Assembly (NCBI RefSeq): GCF_004014805.1
Contig: NZ_ATDN01000005.1
Location: 62,001 to 126,000 of the forward strand
Reading direction: 5' to 3'
DNA from: Mycolicibacterium elephantis DSM 44368
GTDB taxonomy: Bacteria; Actinomycetota; Actinomycetes; Mycobacteriales; Mycobacteriaceae
DNA length: 64,000 nt
Shown: positions 15,597 to 24,283 of the stretch, in pieces
Position numbering within the stretch: the first letter of the stretch is position 1
How the letters are laid out: every line of letters begins with the position of its first letter
The notes under the pieces: generated by a model
The model's database searches: none
What the model saw: only the letters and a program-made list of their open reading frames with translations
What the model was told of the DNA's origin: nothing
Made by a program: the position numbers and the translations under genes

Positions 15597-16010
15597 ATGG
15601 CGATCAATACTCGGTCCATCGCGCACGTCCGGCTCACCGTCACCGACATCGAGCGGTCCCGGCAGTTCTACGAAAGCGTGTTCGGCTGGGGTGTGCTCTT
15701 CGAGCTTCCCCACAAGGCCGACGAAGCCACTCGTGAGGCGCTCAGCTTCCTGTTCGGCGGCGTGATCTATGACCTCGGCGGCATGCTGGTCGGGTTGCGT
15801 CCGGTCGGGTCAGACCGGTTCGACGAGGATCGCACCGGCCTTGATCACCTGGCGTTCCGCTTGGACAGCAAGGCCGAATTGGACGCGGCAGCCGATCATC
15901 TGGACGCACTCGGCATCATCCGCGAGCCGATCAAGGACATCGGGCCAATGTACATTCTGGAGTTCCGCGATCCCGACAACATCGCGCTGGAGCTCACCGC
16001 TCCGAAGTGA
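15597..16010 (+). CDS. VOC family protein (glyoxalase/bleomycin resistance/dioxygenase superfamily)
   Basis: A 137-residue single-domain VOC protein with two beta-alpha-beta-beta-beta units: SIAHVRLTVTDIERSRQFYE at the N-terminus and the second half ending FRDPDNIALELTAP. His in HVRL, His in LDHLAF and Glu in ALEL are candidate metal ligands. ATG 15597 is preferred because it begins just before the first strand; ATG 15588 and 15573 are also in frame. The gene is divergent from the LLM oxidoreductase and about 125 bp before the two-component operon. Confidence 0.8.
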   Translation: MAINTRSIAHVRLTVTDIERSRQFYESVFGWGVLFELPHKADEATREALSFLFGGVIYDLGGMLVGLRPVGSDRFDEDRTGLDHLAFRLDSKAELDAAADHLDALGIIREPIKDIGPMYILEFRDPDNIALELTAPK

Positions 16011-16135
16011 TTTCGGCGCGCTCATCGACCCCGAGGGCGCATCGGCGCGCCGAATCGCGGGGGTGGGGTTATCCCCCAGCCGGTTCTACGGAAATCGCTG
16101 TGTTGTCCGCCGCCCGAAATCCATAGGTTGGGGGC

Positions 16136-17446
16136 ATGGTCGCAGTCACCGATACGAGCTCCGAGGCCACCGCGCCGGTCGGCGCCCACGAGAACGGGCC
16201 CGCGGCGCCGAGGCGCCATATCGGCGTCGTGCCCACGGCGTCGATGATCACCGGTGCGGCGCTGGCCCTGGTGTGGTTCTGGATCCCGTTGGGGATCCTG
16301 ATTCTCGGCATCTCGTCGATTCCCAGCGGTATCGGATTCGCCATTGCCGTCGTGGTTTTCGTCTATCTGATGCGCGGCGTCGAATGGGTCGAGCGGATCC
16401 GCAGTGAAGCGGTGTTCGGCATGGGGATCGGGGTGCCGCCGCGACGGATGTCGCCGTACGAGGGCATTCAGCGCTGGCTGCACCAGCTATGGCTGGACAT
16501 CAGCGGCGCCCGCCTGTGGAAGGCCACCGCCCACCACTACCTGAGGATGACCTACGACATGCTGGCGACCGGCATTGCGTTCGGGCTGCTGCTGTTCGCG
16601 TTCGTGGGCCCGGCCGGCGCGATCGCCATCGGGCAGAGCGACGACGACGCCGGGGTGCCGTTCCTGTCGGTGCCGCTGGCGTGGGTGCTGGCCGTGATCG
16701 CGGCGGCAGCGGCGGCGGCGATCCTGATCTTCGCCCCGGCGCTGGACGCCTCGATCGACCGGTGGCTTCTGTCCCCATCGTCCACGGCGGCGCTGCAGCA
16801 CCAGGTCAGCGCCCTGGCCGACGCGCGGGCGGGCGCGGTGTCGTCGGCGCAGACCGAGCGCCACCGCATCGAACGCGACCTGCACGACAGCGTGCAACCC
16901 CGGCTGGTGTCGCTGGCGATGACGATCGGGCTGGCGCAGACCAAACTCGACACCGATCTGCCCGCGGCCAAGACGCTGATCGCCGAGGCGCATGACGACG
17001 CCAAGAACGCGCTGGTCGAATTGCGCAACGTCGTACGCGGTATCGCACCGACGATTCTGTCCGACCGCGGGCTGGACGCGGCGCTGTCCTCGGTGGTGCA
17101 GCGATCCCCGGTGCCCACCGCGCTCAACATCCACCTGCCGCGTCGGCTGCCTGAGGAAGCCGAAGCCTGCGCGTATTTTGTTGTCGCCGAGGCGCTCACC
17201 AACGTGGCCAAACACGCACACGCCACCCAGGCCATCGTCACCGTCCGCTTCGACGAGTCGTCGAACCAGCTGTCGGTGACGGTGTTCGACGACGGGCGCG
17301 GCGGCGCGCAGATCACCGACGACGACGACGCGACCGGGCTGCGCGGGTTGGAGGAGCGCGTGCGCGCAGCCCGCGGCACCTTCTCTGTTTCCAGCCCCGC
17401 CGCAGGACCGACCATCGTGACAGCGGTGTTGCCATGCGCATCGTGA
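16136..17446 (+). CDS. Sensor histidine kinase, NarL/DesK (HisKA_3) type
   Basis: A 436-residue membrane kinase. Four membrane segments (about 35-60, 65-82, 142-165, 182-202) form a sensor module of the putative-sensor type found in actinobacteria. It is followed by HisKA_3 with H250 in ERHRIERDLHDSVQP and an HATPase domain with the N box EALTNVAKHA and DDGRGG. It phosphorylates the regulator encoded next, whose start overlaps the 3' end by 13 bp. GGGGG lies just before the ATG. The third gene, with a DUF4097-like domain, suggests an envelope-stress function, but that is inference. Confidence 0.9.
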   Translation: MVAVTDTSSEATAPVGAHENGPAAPRRHIGVVPTASMITGAALALVWFWIPLGILILGISSIPSGIGFAIAVVVFVYLMRGVEWVERIRSEAVFGMGIGVPPRRMSPYEGIQRWLHQLWLDISGARLWKATAHHYLRMTYDMLATGIAFGLLLFAFVGPAGAIAIGQSDDDAGVPFLSVPLAWVLAVIAAAAAAAILIFAPALDASIDRWLLSPSSTAALQHQVSALADARAGAVSSAQTERHRIERDLHDSVQPRLVSLAMTIGLAQTKLDTDLPAAKTLIAEAHDDAKNALVELRNVVRGIAPTILSDRGLDAALSSVVQRSPVPTALNIHLPRRLPEEAEACAYFVVAEALTNVAKHAHATQAIVTVRFDESSNQLSVTVFDDGRGGAQITDDDDATGLRGLEERVRAARGTFSVSSPAAGPTIVTAVLPCAS

Positions 17447-18102
17447 TCGCGGAGGATTCCGCGCTGCTGAGAGCCGGAATCGAACGCATCCTCACCGACT
17501 CCGGGCACGAGGTCGTCGCCGGTGTAGCGGACGCCGGCAACCTGCTGCGGCTGGTGAACGAGCAGCGACCGGACCTGGCGATCGTCGACGTCCGGATGCC
17601 ACCCACGTTCACCGATGAAGGCATCCGGGCCGCGGCGCTGTTGCGCAGCCAGAACCCGGAGTCGGCGGTGCTGGTGCTCTCGCACTATGTCGAAGAGCGC
17701 TACGCGGCAGACCTGATCGCCTCGGATACAAAGGGTTTCGGTTACCTGCTCAAAGACCGGGTGGCCGACGTGCCTGCCTTTCTCGACGCCGTGGAGGTGG
17801 TCGGCGCCGGCGGCACCGTACTCGATCCCGAGGTGGTCTCGCAGATTCTTGTGCGCTCCCGCCGCCGCAGCGCACTGGACCAGCTCACCCCTCGCGAGCA
17901 CGAGGTGCTGCAGTTGATGGCGGAGGGCAAGACGAACTCCGCGATCGCCGCCGCGCTGCACGTCTCGATCGGCTCGGCAGAGAAGCACATCGCGTCGATC
18001 TTCACCAAACTGGGCCTCGTTCCCGACGAAAGCGAGAACCGCCGGGTACTGGCGGTGCTGCGCTATCTGGAATCTGAACCGCCGGAAGGATTCTCACCAT
18101 GA
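17434..18102 (+). CDS. LuxR/NarL-family response regulator
   Basis: A 222-residue regulator. The receiver domain has D7 and D8 (AEDSALLRA), the phospho-acceptor D52 (LAIVDVRMPP), a conserved Ser/Thr region (VLVLSHYVE) and K107-type LLKDR. The C-terminal LuxR HTH is LTPREHEVLQLMAEGKTNSA followed by IAAALHVSIGSAEKHIASIF. It partners the preceding kinase (13-bp overlap) and overlaps the next gene by ATGA, so the three form a tightly coupled operon. Confidence 0.93.
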   Translation: MRIVIAEDSALLRAGIERILTDSGHEVVAGVADAGNLLRLVNEQRPDLAIVDVRMPPTFTDEGIRAAALLRSQNPESAVLVLSHYVEERYAADLIASDTKGFGYLLKDRVADVPAFLDAVEVVGAGGTVLDPEVVSQILVRSRRRSALDQLTPREHEVLQLMAEGKTNSAIAAALHVSIGSAEKHIASIFTKLGLVPDESENRRVLAVLRYLESEPPEGFSP

Positions 18103-18998
18103 CCACCATCGCTCCCCCGCCACCGGCGCCGCGGGCTCCCCATTCCGATCCGCCCCCGTCGTTGTCCGGGGGTGGCCGCACCGCGATGCGCGCAGTCCTG
18201 GTGATCGCCGCTGCGACGCTGACGGTCGGGGCGCTCGTCACGATGGCTGTGTTGGCCTGGGGCATCAGCAACTTCCGGATCATCACCGATTCCAAACCGC
18301 TGCCGGCGGCGATGCGGTCGCTGGTGGTCGACTCGGGATCGGTGCCGATAGCCATTCGCATCACCACCGATCGCGAAGCCCGCGAGCCACGGGCCGACCT
18401 GCGCATGGTCAACTCGATCTCGGCCGGTGCAAACCCGTTGTCGGTCAGCGCCGATGAGGCGGGGGCGCGAGTCAGCATCAACGGTGAGCCGTCGGAGTTT
18501 CTGCAGTGGACGCGCGCCGGCGAGATCACCGTCGTGCTGCCGCCCGAACTGGCGCGCCGGCTCACGGTCACCACGCAGCAGGAGACCGGTGTGGTCTTCA
18601 CCCAGGCCGATCTCGACCAGCTCACCGCGCGCACCGAACGTGGTGCCGTCGTGCTCAACGGCGCCGCGCGACGTGTCGAAATCCACAACGTCCACGGTGA
18701 GGTGGTGACCCGCGACCCGATCAGCGTATCCGAATCATTCACCGCCACAACGGTTACCGGCGACATCAAAGTCGACTTCGCCGATGCCGCTCCGCGCACC
18801 GTCGACGTCAGCAGCCAGGAGGGTGACGTCCTGGTCGCGTTGCCCACGCACGGGCGGTACCTGGTCGACGCCAGCACCGGGCGCGAGCGCGGAGATGCCG
18901 TGGTGCGGGTGCCGCGAACCTCCGAGCGTGACGCGGCGACGGCAGTGATCACCGCCCGTTCCGATACCGGCGACGTCGTCATCGACGACTTGGACTAG
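18099..18998 (+). CDS. Membrane-anchored DUF4097-like beta-solenoid protein
   Basis: A 299-residue protein. A Pro-rich cytoplasmic N-terminus (~30 residues) precedes one membrane helix (about 31-55, VLVIAAATLTVGALVTMAVL). The rest is an extracytoplasmic domain of short beta strands with VTGDIKVDF, SSQEGDVLVALP and TARSDTGDVVIDDLD repeats, the pattern of DUF4097 adhesin-like solenoids. Its ATG overlaps the regulator stop (ATGA). Related proteins often accompany LiaRS/PspC-type envelope-stress systems, so it may be an output or accessory sensor of the upstream pair. Confidence 0.72.
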   Translation: MTTIAPPPPAPRAPHSDPPPSLSGGGRTAMRAVLVIAAATLTVGALVTMAVLAWGISNFRIITDSKPLPAAMRSLVVDSGSVPIAIRITTDREAREPRADLRMVNSISAGANPLSVSADEAGARVSINGEPSEFLQWTRAGEITVVLPPELARRLTVTTQQETGVVFTQADLDQLTARTERGAVVLNGAARRVEIHNVHGEVVTRDPISVSESFTATTVTGDIKVDFADAAPRTVDVSSQEGDVLVALPTHGRYLVDASTGRERGDAVVRVPRTSERDAATAVITARSDTGDVVIDDLD

Positions 18999-19000
18999 CT

Positions 19001-19017
19001 CTGCGGCGTCACCGCAG
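19001..19017. terminator. Short hairpin between convergent genes
   Basis: CTGCGG and CCGCAG form a 6-bp GC-rich stem with loop CGTCA right after the stop of the DUF4097-like gene, overlapping the 3' end of the convergent acetyltransferase. There is no T run; in mycobacteria such stems often act as terminators, so this is only a candidate. Confidence 0.35.
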
Positions 19018-19545
19018 CGCCTTGGCGAACAGCAGGCAGTCCTGGGGCTCGTCGCTGAGGTTGGGCAGCACGGCATATCGAGCCAACCGTCCTTCAAACG
19101 TGAGCCCGCTGCGTTGCAGGAGCCGCGCGGACGCCACGTTGTCGACGTGGCAGTGCGCCGACATGCGGTATGCGGCAGGGTCGCGGTGGGCCTCGCCGAT
19201 GAGCAGCGCCACCGCCTCGGACATGAAGCCCTTTCCCCACCAGGGCCGCCCCAGGTAGTAGCCGAACTCGATGATGTGCGGCTGGGGCCGGTGCCAGCCG
19301 CACGCGCCGATCGGGCCGCCGCCGTCGTGCAGGTCGATGAGCCACGTGGTTTCGCCACCGGCGTTGAACACCTCGGTGATCACGCGGCGGGTCTCGGCGA
19401 CGTCGTGGTGCGGACGCCACGCCATGTAGCGAGGCACTTCCGGGTCGGAGGCGATGCGTTCGAACAGCGGTTCGGCGTCCTCGATCGTCGGTGGGCGCAG
19501 CCTGACCCGCGGTCCGCTCAACAACTCCGGATCTGCCATGCGCAT
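19009..19545 (-). CDS. GNAT family N-acetyltransferase (RimJ/RimL-like)
   Basis: A 178-residue acetyltransferase. It begins with VRLRPPTIEDAEPLFERIAS and has the acetyl-CoA loop region GYYLGRPWWGKGFMSEAVA and the late motif NVASARLLQRSGLTFEGRL, typical of the RimJ/RimL (Acetyltransf_3) branch acting on protein or small-molecule amines. ATG 19545 and ATG 19539 are both possible starts; a far longer open frame upstream is antisense to the VOC gene at 19609. No specific substrate can be named. Confidence 0.82.
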   Translation of the reverse strand: MRMADPELLSGPRVRLRPPTIEDAEPLFERIASDPEVPRYMAWRPHHDVAETRRVITEVFNAGGETTWLIDLHDGGGPIGACGWHRPQPHIIEFGYYLGRPWWGKGFMSEAVALLIGEAHRDPAAYRMSAHCHVDNVASARLLQRSGLTFEGRLARYAVLPNLSDEPQDCLLFAKALR

Positions 19546-19608
19546 ATTTTCGCACCGTTGTCCGCGCACTGTGGCGCTGCGCATGTCGCGGTGGTTGACT
19601 GCATCCGT

Positions 19609-20001
19609 ATGGCTATCACGTTCAACCACACCATCGTCGCCGCCAAGGACAAGACGGAATCGGCGAACTTTCTCACCGAGTTGTTCGGCCTGCCCGCTCC
19701 GCAACCGTTCGGTCATTTCATGGCGGTGACGCTCAACCATGGCGTCAGCCTCGACTACGCCGATATGCCCGAGGGGCAAGAGATTTGCCCGCAGCACTAC
19801 GCGTTTCTGGTCTCCGAGGACGAGTTCACCGAGATCTACGGGCGCATCCAGCGGCGCGGTATGGAGCACTGGGCCGATCCTCGGCAGACCCGGCCCGGGG
19901 AGATCAACCGCAACGACGGCGGTCGCGGTGTCTACTTCCTCGACCCCTCCGGCCACTACCTGGAGATCCTCACCCGGCCGTACGGTTCGGGCGCGGGTTG
20001 A
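19609..20001 (+). CDS. VOC family protein
   Basis: A 130-residue single VOC domain: FNHTIVAAKDKTESANFLTE, FMAVTLNHGVSLDYAD, HYAFLVSEDEF and the final DPSGHYLEILTRPYG. Candidate metal ligands are H in FNHTI, H in QHYAF and E in YLEIL. The gene is divergent from the acetyltransferase and converges on the Rrf2 gene with an 18-bp gap. No reaction can be inferred. Confidence 0.82.
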   Translation: MAITFNHTIVAAKDKTESANFLTELFGLPAPQPFGHFMAVTLNHGVSLDYADMPEGQEICPQHYAFLVSEDEFTEIYGRIQRRGMEHWADPRQTRPGEINRNDGGRGVYFLDPSGHYLEILTRPYGSGAG

Positions 20002-20019
20002 TCCGCGACGCCTGACGCG

Positions 20020-20496
20020 TTAGTCCAGCGAGTGCCCGCGGCTGGACTCCTGGCGGCGGTAGTCATCGGCGAGCTTGTTGACGTGATCGGGCAGCTTGCC
20101 CGCGGCGACGTCGGCGAGGCTGGTCTCCTCGAGGACCCATCGCATGCTGGCCCGCAGCGCGCGCCACACGTCGGTCAACTTTGCGGTCGGCCCGGAGTAC
20201 GGCAGGTCGCCGAGACCGATGTCGCGCACGCTGGCCAGCGGCCCGTCGATGCAACGCAGCACGTCGGCGATGCTGATCTCGTCGGCCGACCGGGCCAGCT
20301 CGTATCCGCCTTCGCGGCCGCGGTGGCTGCGCACGAGCCGGTCGGTGCGCAGGGCGGAGAGGATGTCGACAAGGAACTGCGGCGGGATGCCCTGCGCCTT
20401 CGCCAGGTCCTCGGTCTTGACCACCGCGCCGTCCTCGGCGGTGGCCAGCTGGACCATCGCCCGCACGGCGTACTCCGCCTTGGCCGACATCCGCAT
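20020..20496 (-). CDS. Rrf2-family transcriptional regulator (Rv1287-like)
   Basis: A 158-residue Rrf2 winged-HTH protein: [18 protein letters not shown], the recognition helix in [14 protein letters not shown], and the wing [12 protein letters not shown]. It lacks the three-cysteine cluster of IscR/NsrR (only one Cys, in VLRCIDG), so it is not an Fe-S sensor of that type and is closer to CymR-like sulfur regulators. It follows cysD-cysNC-cysQ on the same strand. M. tuberculosis Rv1287 sits in the same place after cysDN, which supports a role in sulfur metabolism. Two inverted GCCGAA-type repeats and an 11-bp tandem repeat precede it. Confidence 0.88.
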   Translation of the reverse strand: MRMSAKAEYAVRAMVQLATAEDGAVVKTEDLAKAQGIPPQFLVDILSALRTDRLVRSHRGREGGYELARSADEISIADVLRCIDGPLASVRDIGLGDLPYSGPTAKLTDVWRALRASMRWVLEETSLADVAAGKLPDHVNKLADDYRRQESSRGHSLD

Positions 20497-20520
20497 CAGG
20501 CCAGGCTAGTCGGCGAGACG

Positions 20521-20534
20521 GCCGAATTTTCGGC
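20521..20534. promoter_or_regulatory. Palindrome 24 bp upstream of the Rrf2 regulator, candidate operator
   Basis: GCCGAATTTTCGGC is a perfect 6-2-6 inverted repeat. A second, split pair (GCCGAAAT at 20543-20550 and ATTTCGGC at 20596-20603) repeats the half-site in the same 110-bp stretch. Proximity to an Rrf2 gene suggests autoregulation; this is inferred. Confidence 0.4.
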
Positions 20535-20605
20535 ACCACGACGCCGAAATCGACGTTTTGGACGGATTTACTCGCACTTTTCCGCCCAAAGGGACATTTC
20601 GGCGG

Positions 20606-20638
20606 GAAGTTCGCGCAAAGTTCGCGCAAAGTTCGGCG
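20606..20638. repeat. Three tandem 11-bp repeats in the rrf2 promoter region
   Basis: Three consecutive units with the core AAGTTCGCGC (the last reads AAGTTCGGCG) at an exact 11-bp period lie just after the cysQ stop and about 110 bp before the Rrf2 start. An 11-bp period puts each unit on the same helical face, as expected for cooperative binding sites. Confidence 0.5.
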
Positions 20639-20648
20639 GAGGATGACG

Positions 20649-21377
20649 TCAGGCGGTGACCGCCAGGACTGCGTCGGCCAGCTCAGGGCGGCACACCACC
20701 AGATCGGGTAGCTTCGGGTCGGCCTGGTTGTAGAGCAACGGCGATCCGTCGATGCGCGACGTGTGCAGCCCAGCGGCGCGGGCCACCGCGACCGGCGCGG
20801 CGGAGTCCCACTCATACTGCCCCCCGGCGTGCACGTAGACGTCGGAGATCCCCTGCACCACCGATGCGACTTTGGCCCCGGCCGAACCCATCTCGACCAG
20901 TTCGCCGTCGAGCGCGTCGCGCACGGCCAACGCGATCGCCGGTGGCCGGGTGCGCGACACCACGATCCGCGGCTTGGCCGGCGCGCCCGGCGGTGGGCTC
21001 ACCGTCGGCGTGGCCAGTGTGATCCCTTGCGCCGGAAGGGCAACCGCGCCCGCGACCAGCGCGCCGGATTGCCACAGCGCCACGTGCACCGCCCAGTCGT
21101 CGCGGCCGGGCTCGGAGAACTCGCGGGTGCCGTCGAGCGGGTCGACGATCCACACCCGCTCCGTGCGCAACCGGACCGCGTCGTCGGCGCCCTCCTCCGA
21201 CAGCACCGCGTCACCGGGCCGTTCGGCGGCCAGCGCAGCCATCAAGAAGTCGTGGGAGCGCTTGTCGCCCGCATCCTTACGCTCGGCCTGGCTGGCCTCG
21301 GCGAGTTCGGCGCGCACCTCCAGCAGCAGCTTGCCCGCCTCGGTCGCCAGCCGCGCGGCGACCTCGTGGTCGCTCAC
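20649..21377 (-). CDS. cysQ: 3'-phosphoadenosine 5'-phosphate phosphatase, CysQ/inositol monophosphatase family
   Basis: A 242-residue Mg-dependent, Li-sensitive-type phosphatase. The metal motifs are present: SEEGADD (Glu), WIVDPLDGTREF (DPLDGT) and the distal VHAGGQYEWDSAAPVAVA (WDSAAP). CysQ removes the 3'-phosphate of PAP/PAPS and balances sulfate activation. Its ATG overlaps the cysNC stop (ATGA), so it is translationally coupled to the sulfate-activation genes. In M. tuberculosis cysQ (Rv2131c) is elsewhere, so the linkage here is a difference but functionally coherent. Confidence 0.88.
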   Translation of the reverse strand: MSDHEVAARLATEAGKLLLEVRAELAEASQAERKDAGDKRSHDFLMAALAAERPGDAVLSEEGADDAVRLRTERVWIVDPLDGTREFSEPGRDDWAVHVALWQSGALVAGAVALPAQGITLATPTVSPPPGAPAKPRIVVSRTRPPAIALAVRDALDGELVEMGSAGAKVASVVQGISDVYVHAGGQYEWDSAAPVAVARAAGLHTSRIDGSPLLYNQADPKLPDLVVCRPELADAVLAVTA

Positions 21378-23266
21378 TGCCGGCTTTCCAGCAGTTCGAT
21401 CACCATGTCGGCGTGTTCGTCGACGCTCTGCTCGGGGGTGAGCCGCAGGTCAGGGCTCTTCGGCTTCTGGTACGGGCTGTCGATCCCGGTGAAGTGCGTG
21501 ATCTCGCCCGCACGGGCCTTGGCGTACAGGCCTTTCGGGTCGCGCCGCTCGCAGTCCTCGAGCGGCGTGTCGCAGAACACCTCGAAGAACTCCAGCCCCG
21601 CTTCGTTGGTCACCCGTCGGGCCAGCGCGCGGTGCTCCTCCAGCGGGCTGATCGCGGGCACCAGCACCACCTGGCCGGACTCGGCCAGGATCGCCGCGAC
21701 GTGGGCCAGCCTGCGCTGGTTCTCGGCACGGTCGGCCATCGAGAACCCGAGGTCGGCGTTGAGCCCGTGGCGCAGGTTGTCGCCGTCGAGAACGTATGCC
21801 GGGATGCCCTTTTCGAGCAGCTTCTGCTCGACGCGCATGGCGATCGACGACTTGCCCGAACCCGACAATCCGGTGAACCACACGGTGCGCCCCGTGGAGA
21901 GCCGGTCGGCCGCCGTGCACAGCGACTCGTGGCGCACGGTGTTCGGGCTGGAGGTGCGCGTTCCGACCTGCGGCAGCACCATGCCCGCCGCGACCGTGCC
22001 GTTGTTGACCGGATCGATCAGGATGAACGATCCGGTGGTCGAGTTGCGGCTGTATTCGTCGAGCAGCAACGGTACATGGGTGCGTAGCGAAATGCGGCCC
22101 AGCTCATTGAGTTTCAGCGCAGTCGCGGACTTGTCCCGATGCAGCGTGTTGACATCGAGCCGATAGTCCAGCGCTGTCACCTTGACCCGCGTCGTGCGGG
22201 TGGTGTGCTTGATGACGTAGTCGCGGCCCGGCTCCAGCGACGACTGGTCGGCCATCCAACACACGGTAGCGTCGAATTCCTGTGCCACCCTTGGCTGATT
22301 GTTCGGCCGCGCGATCAGGTCACCGCGCGAGATGTCGAGGTCGTCGGTGAGGCTGACCGAAACCGCCATCGGCGGAAACGCTTCCTCGATCGGCCCCCCG
22401 GGACCCTCGATCGCCGCGATGCGCGACGACTTCCCCGACGGCAGCACCACCACCTCGTCGCCGACCTTCATCACCCCGCTGGCCACGGTGCCCGCGTAGC
22501 TGCGATGGTCCTGATGATCGAGGGTGTGCGGACGGATCACGTACTGGACCGGGAAGCGCACGTCGACGAGGTTGCGGTCGCCGGCGATGTACACCTCTTC
22601 CAGATGGGTCAGCAGCGAAGGGCCCTCATACCACGGTGTGTTCTCGGACTTGGTGACGACGTTGTCGCCGTGCAGCGCCGACAGCGGGATCGTCGTGACG
22701 TCGTGGACGTCCAGCCGGGCGGCGAACTCGTGGAAGTCCTCGCGGATCTTGTCGAATTTCTCTTTGTCCCAATCGATCAGGTCCATCTTGTTCACCGCCA
22801 GCACGATGTGGCGGATGCCCAGCAGCGATGCCAGGAACGCGTGCCGGCGGGACTGCTCGAGCAGGCCGTGACGGGCGTCGACCAGCACGATCGCCAGCTG
22901 CGCCGTCGACGTCCCGGTGACCATGTTGCGGGTGTACTGGATGTGGCCCGGGGTATCGGCGATGATGAACTTGCGTGTGGGCGTCGCGAAATACCGGTAG
23001 GCGACGTCGATGGTGATGCCCTGCTCACGCTCGGCACGCAGGCCGTCGGTCACCAGCGCGAGGTCGGTGTAGTCGTGGCCGCGTTCCCTGGAAGTGCGCT
23101 CGACGGAGGCCAATTGGTCTTCCATGACGGCCTTGGAGTCGAACAGCAGCCGGCCGATGAGCGTGGACTTGCCGTCGTCGACGGATCCGGCCGTGGCGAT
23201 CCGCAGCAGGGTGGCCGACGGCAGCGCGACGGTGGACTCGGCCACGCGTGCGTCAGTACTGGTCAT
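21374..23266 (-). CDS. cysN: Bifunctional sulfate adenylyltransferase subunit 1 / adenylylsulfate kinase (CysNC)
   Basis: A 630-residue fusion. The N-terminal GTPase has G1 (ATAGSVDDGKSTLIGRLL), G3 (ADTPGHIQYTRNMVTG) and G4 (AVNKMDLIDW), followed by EF-Tu-like beta barrels. The C-terminal APS kinase has the P-loop GLSGSGKS near residues 466-473 and DGDNLRHGLN. GTP hydrolysis drives CysD-catalysed formation of APS, and the kinase domain makes PAPS. The start ATG 23266 overlaps the cysD stop by one base (TGATG); a longer frame upstream is antisense. The order cysD-cysNC-cysQ forms one operon. Confidence 0.95.
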   Translation of the reverse strand: MTSTDARVAESTVALPSATLLRIATAGSVDDGKSTLIGRLLFDSKAVMEDQLASVERTSRERGHDYTDLALVTDGLRAEREQGITIDVAYRYFATPTRKFIIADTPGHIQYTRNMVTGTSTAQLAIVLVDARHGLLEQSRRHAFLASLLGIRHIVLAVNKMDLIDWDKEKFDKIREDFHEFAARLDVHDVTTIPLSALHGDNVVTKSENTPWYEGPSLLTHLEEVYIAGDRNLVDVRFPVQYVIRPHTLDHQDHRSYAGTVASGVMKVGDEVVVLPSGKSSRIAAIEGPGGPIEEAFPPMAVSVSLTDDLDISRGDLIARPNNQPRVAQEFDATVCWMADQSSLEPGRDYVIKHTTRTTRVKVTALDYRLDVNTLHRDKSATALKLNELGRISLRTHVPLLLDEYSRNSTTGSFILIDPVNNGTVAAGMVLPQVGTRTSSPNTVRHESLCTAADRLSTGRTVWFTGLSGSGKSSIAMRVEQKLLEKGIPAYVLDGDNLRHGLNADLGFSMADRAENQRRLAHVAAILAESGQVVLVPAISPLEEHRALARRVTNEAGLEFFEVFCDTPLEDCERRDPKGLYAKARAGEITHFTGIDSPYQKPKSPDLRLTPEQSVDEHADMVIELLESRQ

Positions 23267-24189
23267 CAGAAGTAACCCTCCCGCTTGCGGTCCTCCATGC
23301 CTGCTTCGGAGATGCGGTCGTCGGCGCGCGTCGCTCCGCGCTCGGTGAGCCGGGACACCGCGGTCTCCGCGATGACCTCCGACACCGTCGCCGCACGCGA
23401 TTCCACGCAACCGGTGCAGGTGACGTCGCCGACGGTGCGGAACCGCACGGTCTTCTCCACGATCTGCTCACCCTCGCGCGGCTGCATGTACTTGTGCACG
23501 GCCAGCAGCATCCCGTCGCGCTCGAACACTTGGCGGCGGTGCGCGTAATAGATCGACGGCAGCTTGATGTTCTCGGCGCCGATGTAGGACCAGATGTCGA
23601 ACTCGGTCCAATTCGACAGCGGGAACACCCGGATGTGCTCGCCCTTGTGGTGGCGGCCATTGTAGAGGTTCCACAGTTCGGGCCGCTGCGCCTTCGGGTC
23701 CCACTGGCCGAACTCATCACGGAAGCTGAACACCCGCTCCTTGGCGCGCGCCTTCTCCTCGTCGCGGCGGGCGCCGCCGAACGCGGCGTCGAACTTGTTC
23801 TCCCGGATGGCGCGCAGCAGCGTGACGGTCTGGATGGGGTTGCGCGACGGGAACGACTCCACCACGCGGCCGGCGTCGATGTCGTCCTGCACCTTGGCCA
23901 CGATCAGCCGCACCCCGTGTTCGGCGACCAGTTCGTCGCGGGTCTGCAGCACCTCGTCGAAGTTGTGGCCGGTGTCGACGTGCATCACCGGAAACGGCAG
24001 CCGGCCGGGCCGGAACGCCTTCAGCGCCAGGTACAGCATCACGATGGAGTCCTTGCCGCCGGAGAACAGCAGCACCGGCCGTTCGAACTCCGCGGCCACC
24101 TCCCGGAAGATGTGAATTGCCTCGGCTTCCAGGGCGCGCAGGTGGCTGAGCTCGTAACGGCTCGTGGGGGCGTGCTCGACGACGGCCAT
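23266..24189 (-). CDS. cysD: Sulfate adenylyltransferase subunit 2
   Basis: A 307-residue PP-loop ATP pyrophosphatase with LLFSGGKDSIVML (residues ~41-53), VMHVDTGHNFDEV, the Arg-rich FGGARRDEEKARAKER segment and the C-terminal RYRT/GDVTCTGCVES region typical of CysD. It forms the catalytic half of ATP sulfurylase with CysN. It is the first gene of the operon. The 140-bp upstream region shared with the divergent thioesterase is AT-rich and holds a perfect palindrome at 24284-24298. Confidence 0.96.
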   Translation of the reverse strand: MAVVEHAPTSRYELSHLRALEAEAIHIFREVAAEFERPVLLFSGGKDSIVMLYLALKAFRPGRLPFPVMHVDTGHNFDEVLQTRDELVAEHGVRLIVAKVQDDIDAGRVVESFPSRNPIQTVTLLRAIRENKFDAAFGGARRDEEKARAKERVFSFRDEFGQWDPKAQRPELWNLYNGRHHKGEHIRVFPLSNWTEFDIWSYIGAENIKLPSIYYAHRRQVFERDGMLLAVHKYMQPREGEQIVEKTVRFRTVGDVTCTGCVESRAATVSEVIAETAVSRLTERGATRADDRISEAGMEDRKREGYF

Positions 24190-24283
24190 CTTTTCCTCGT
24201 AAAGTTGGCAGATATGACCAGATTAATTGCTATACCCGACTATGAAACCAGCGGGACGGTTGCGATGTCAACGTCGAGGGCTC

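Noticed and set aside
21374..23410. Extended N-terminus of cysNC from 23410
   Set aside because: It covers the 3' end of cysD in another frame; ATG 23266 overlaps the cysD stop and matches the family N-terminus.
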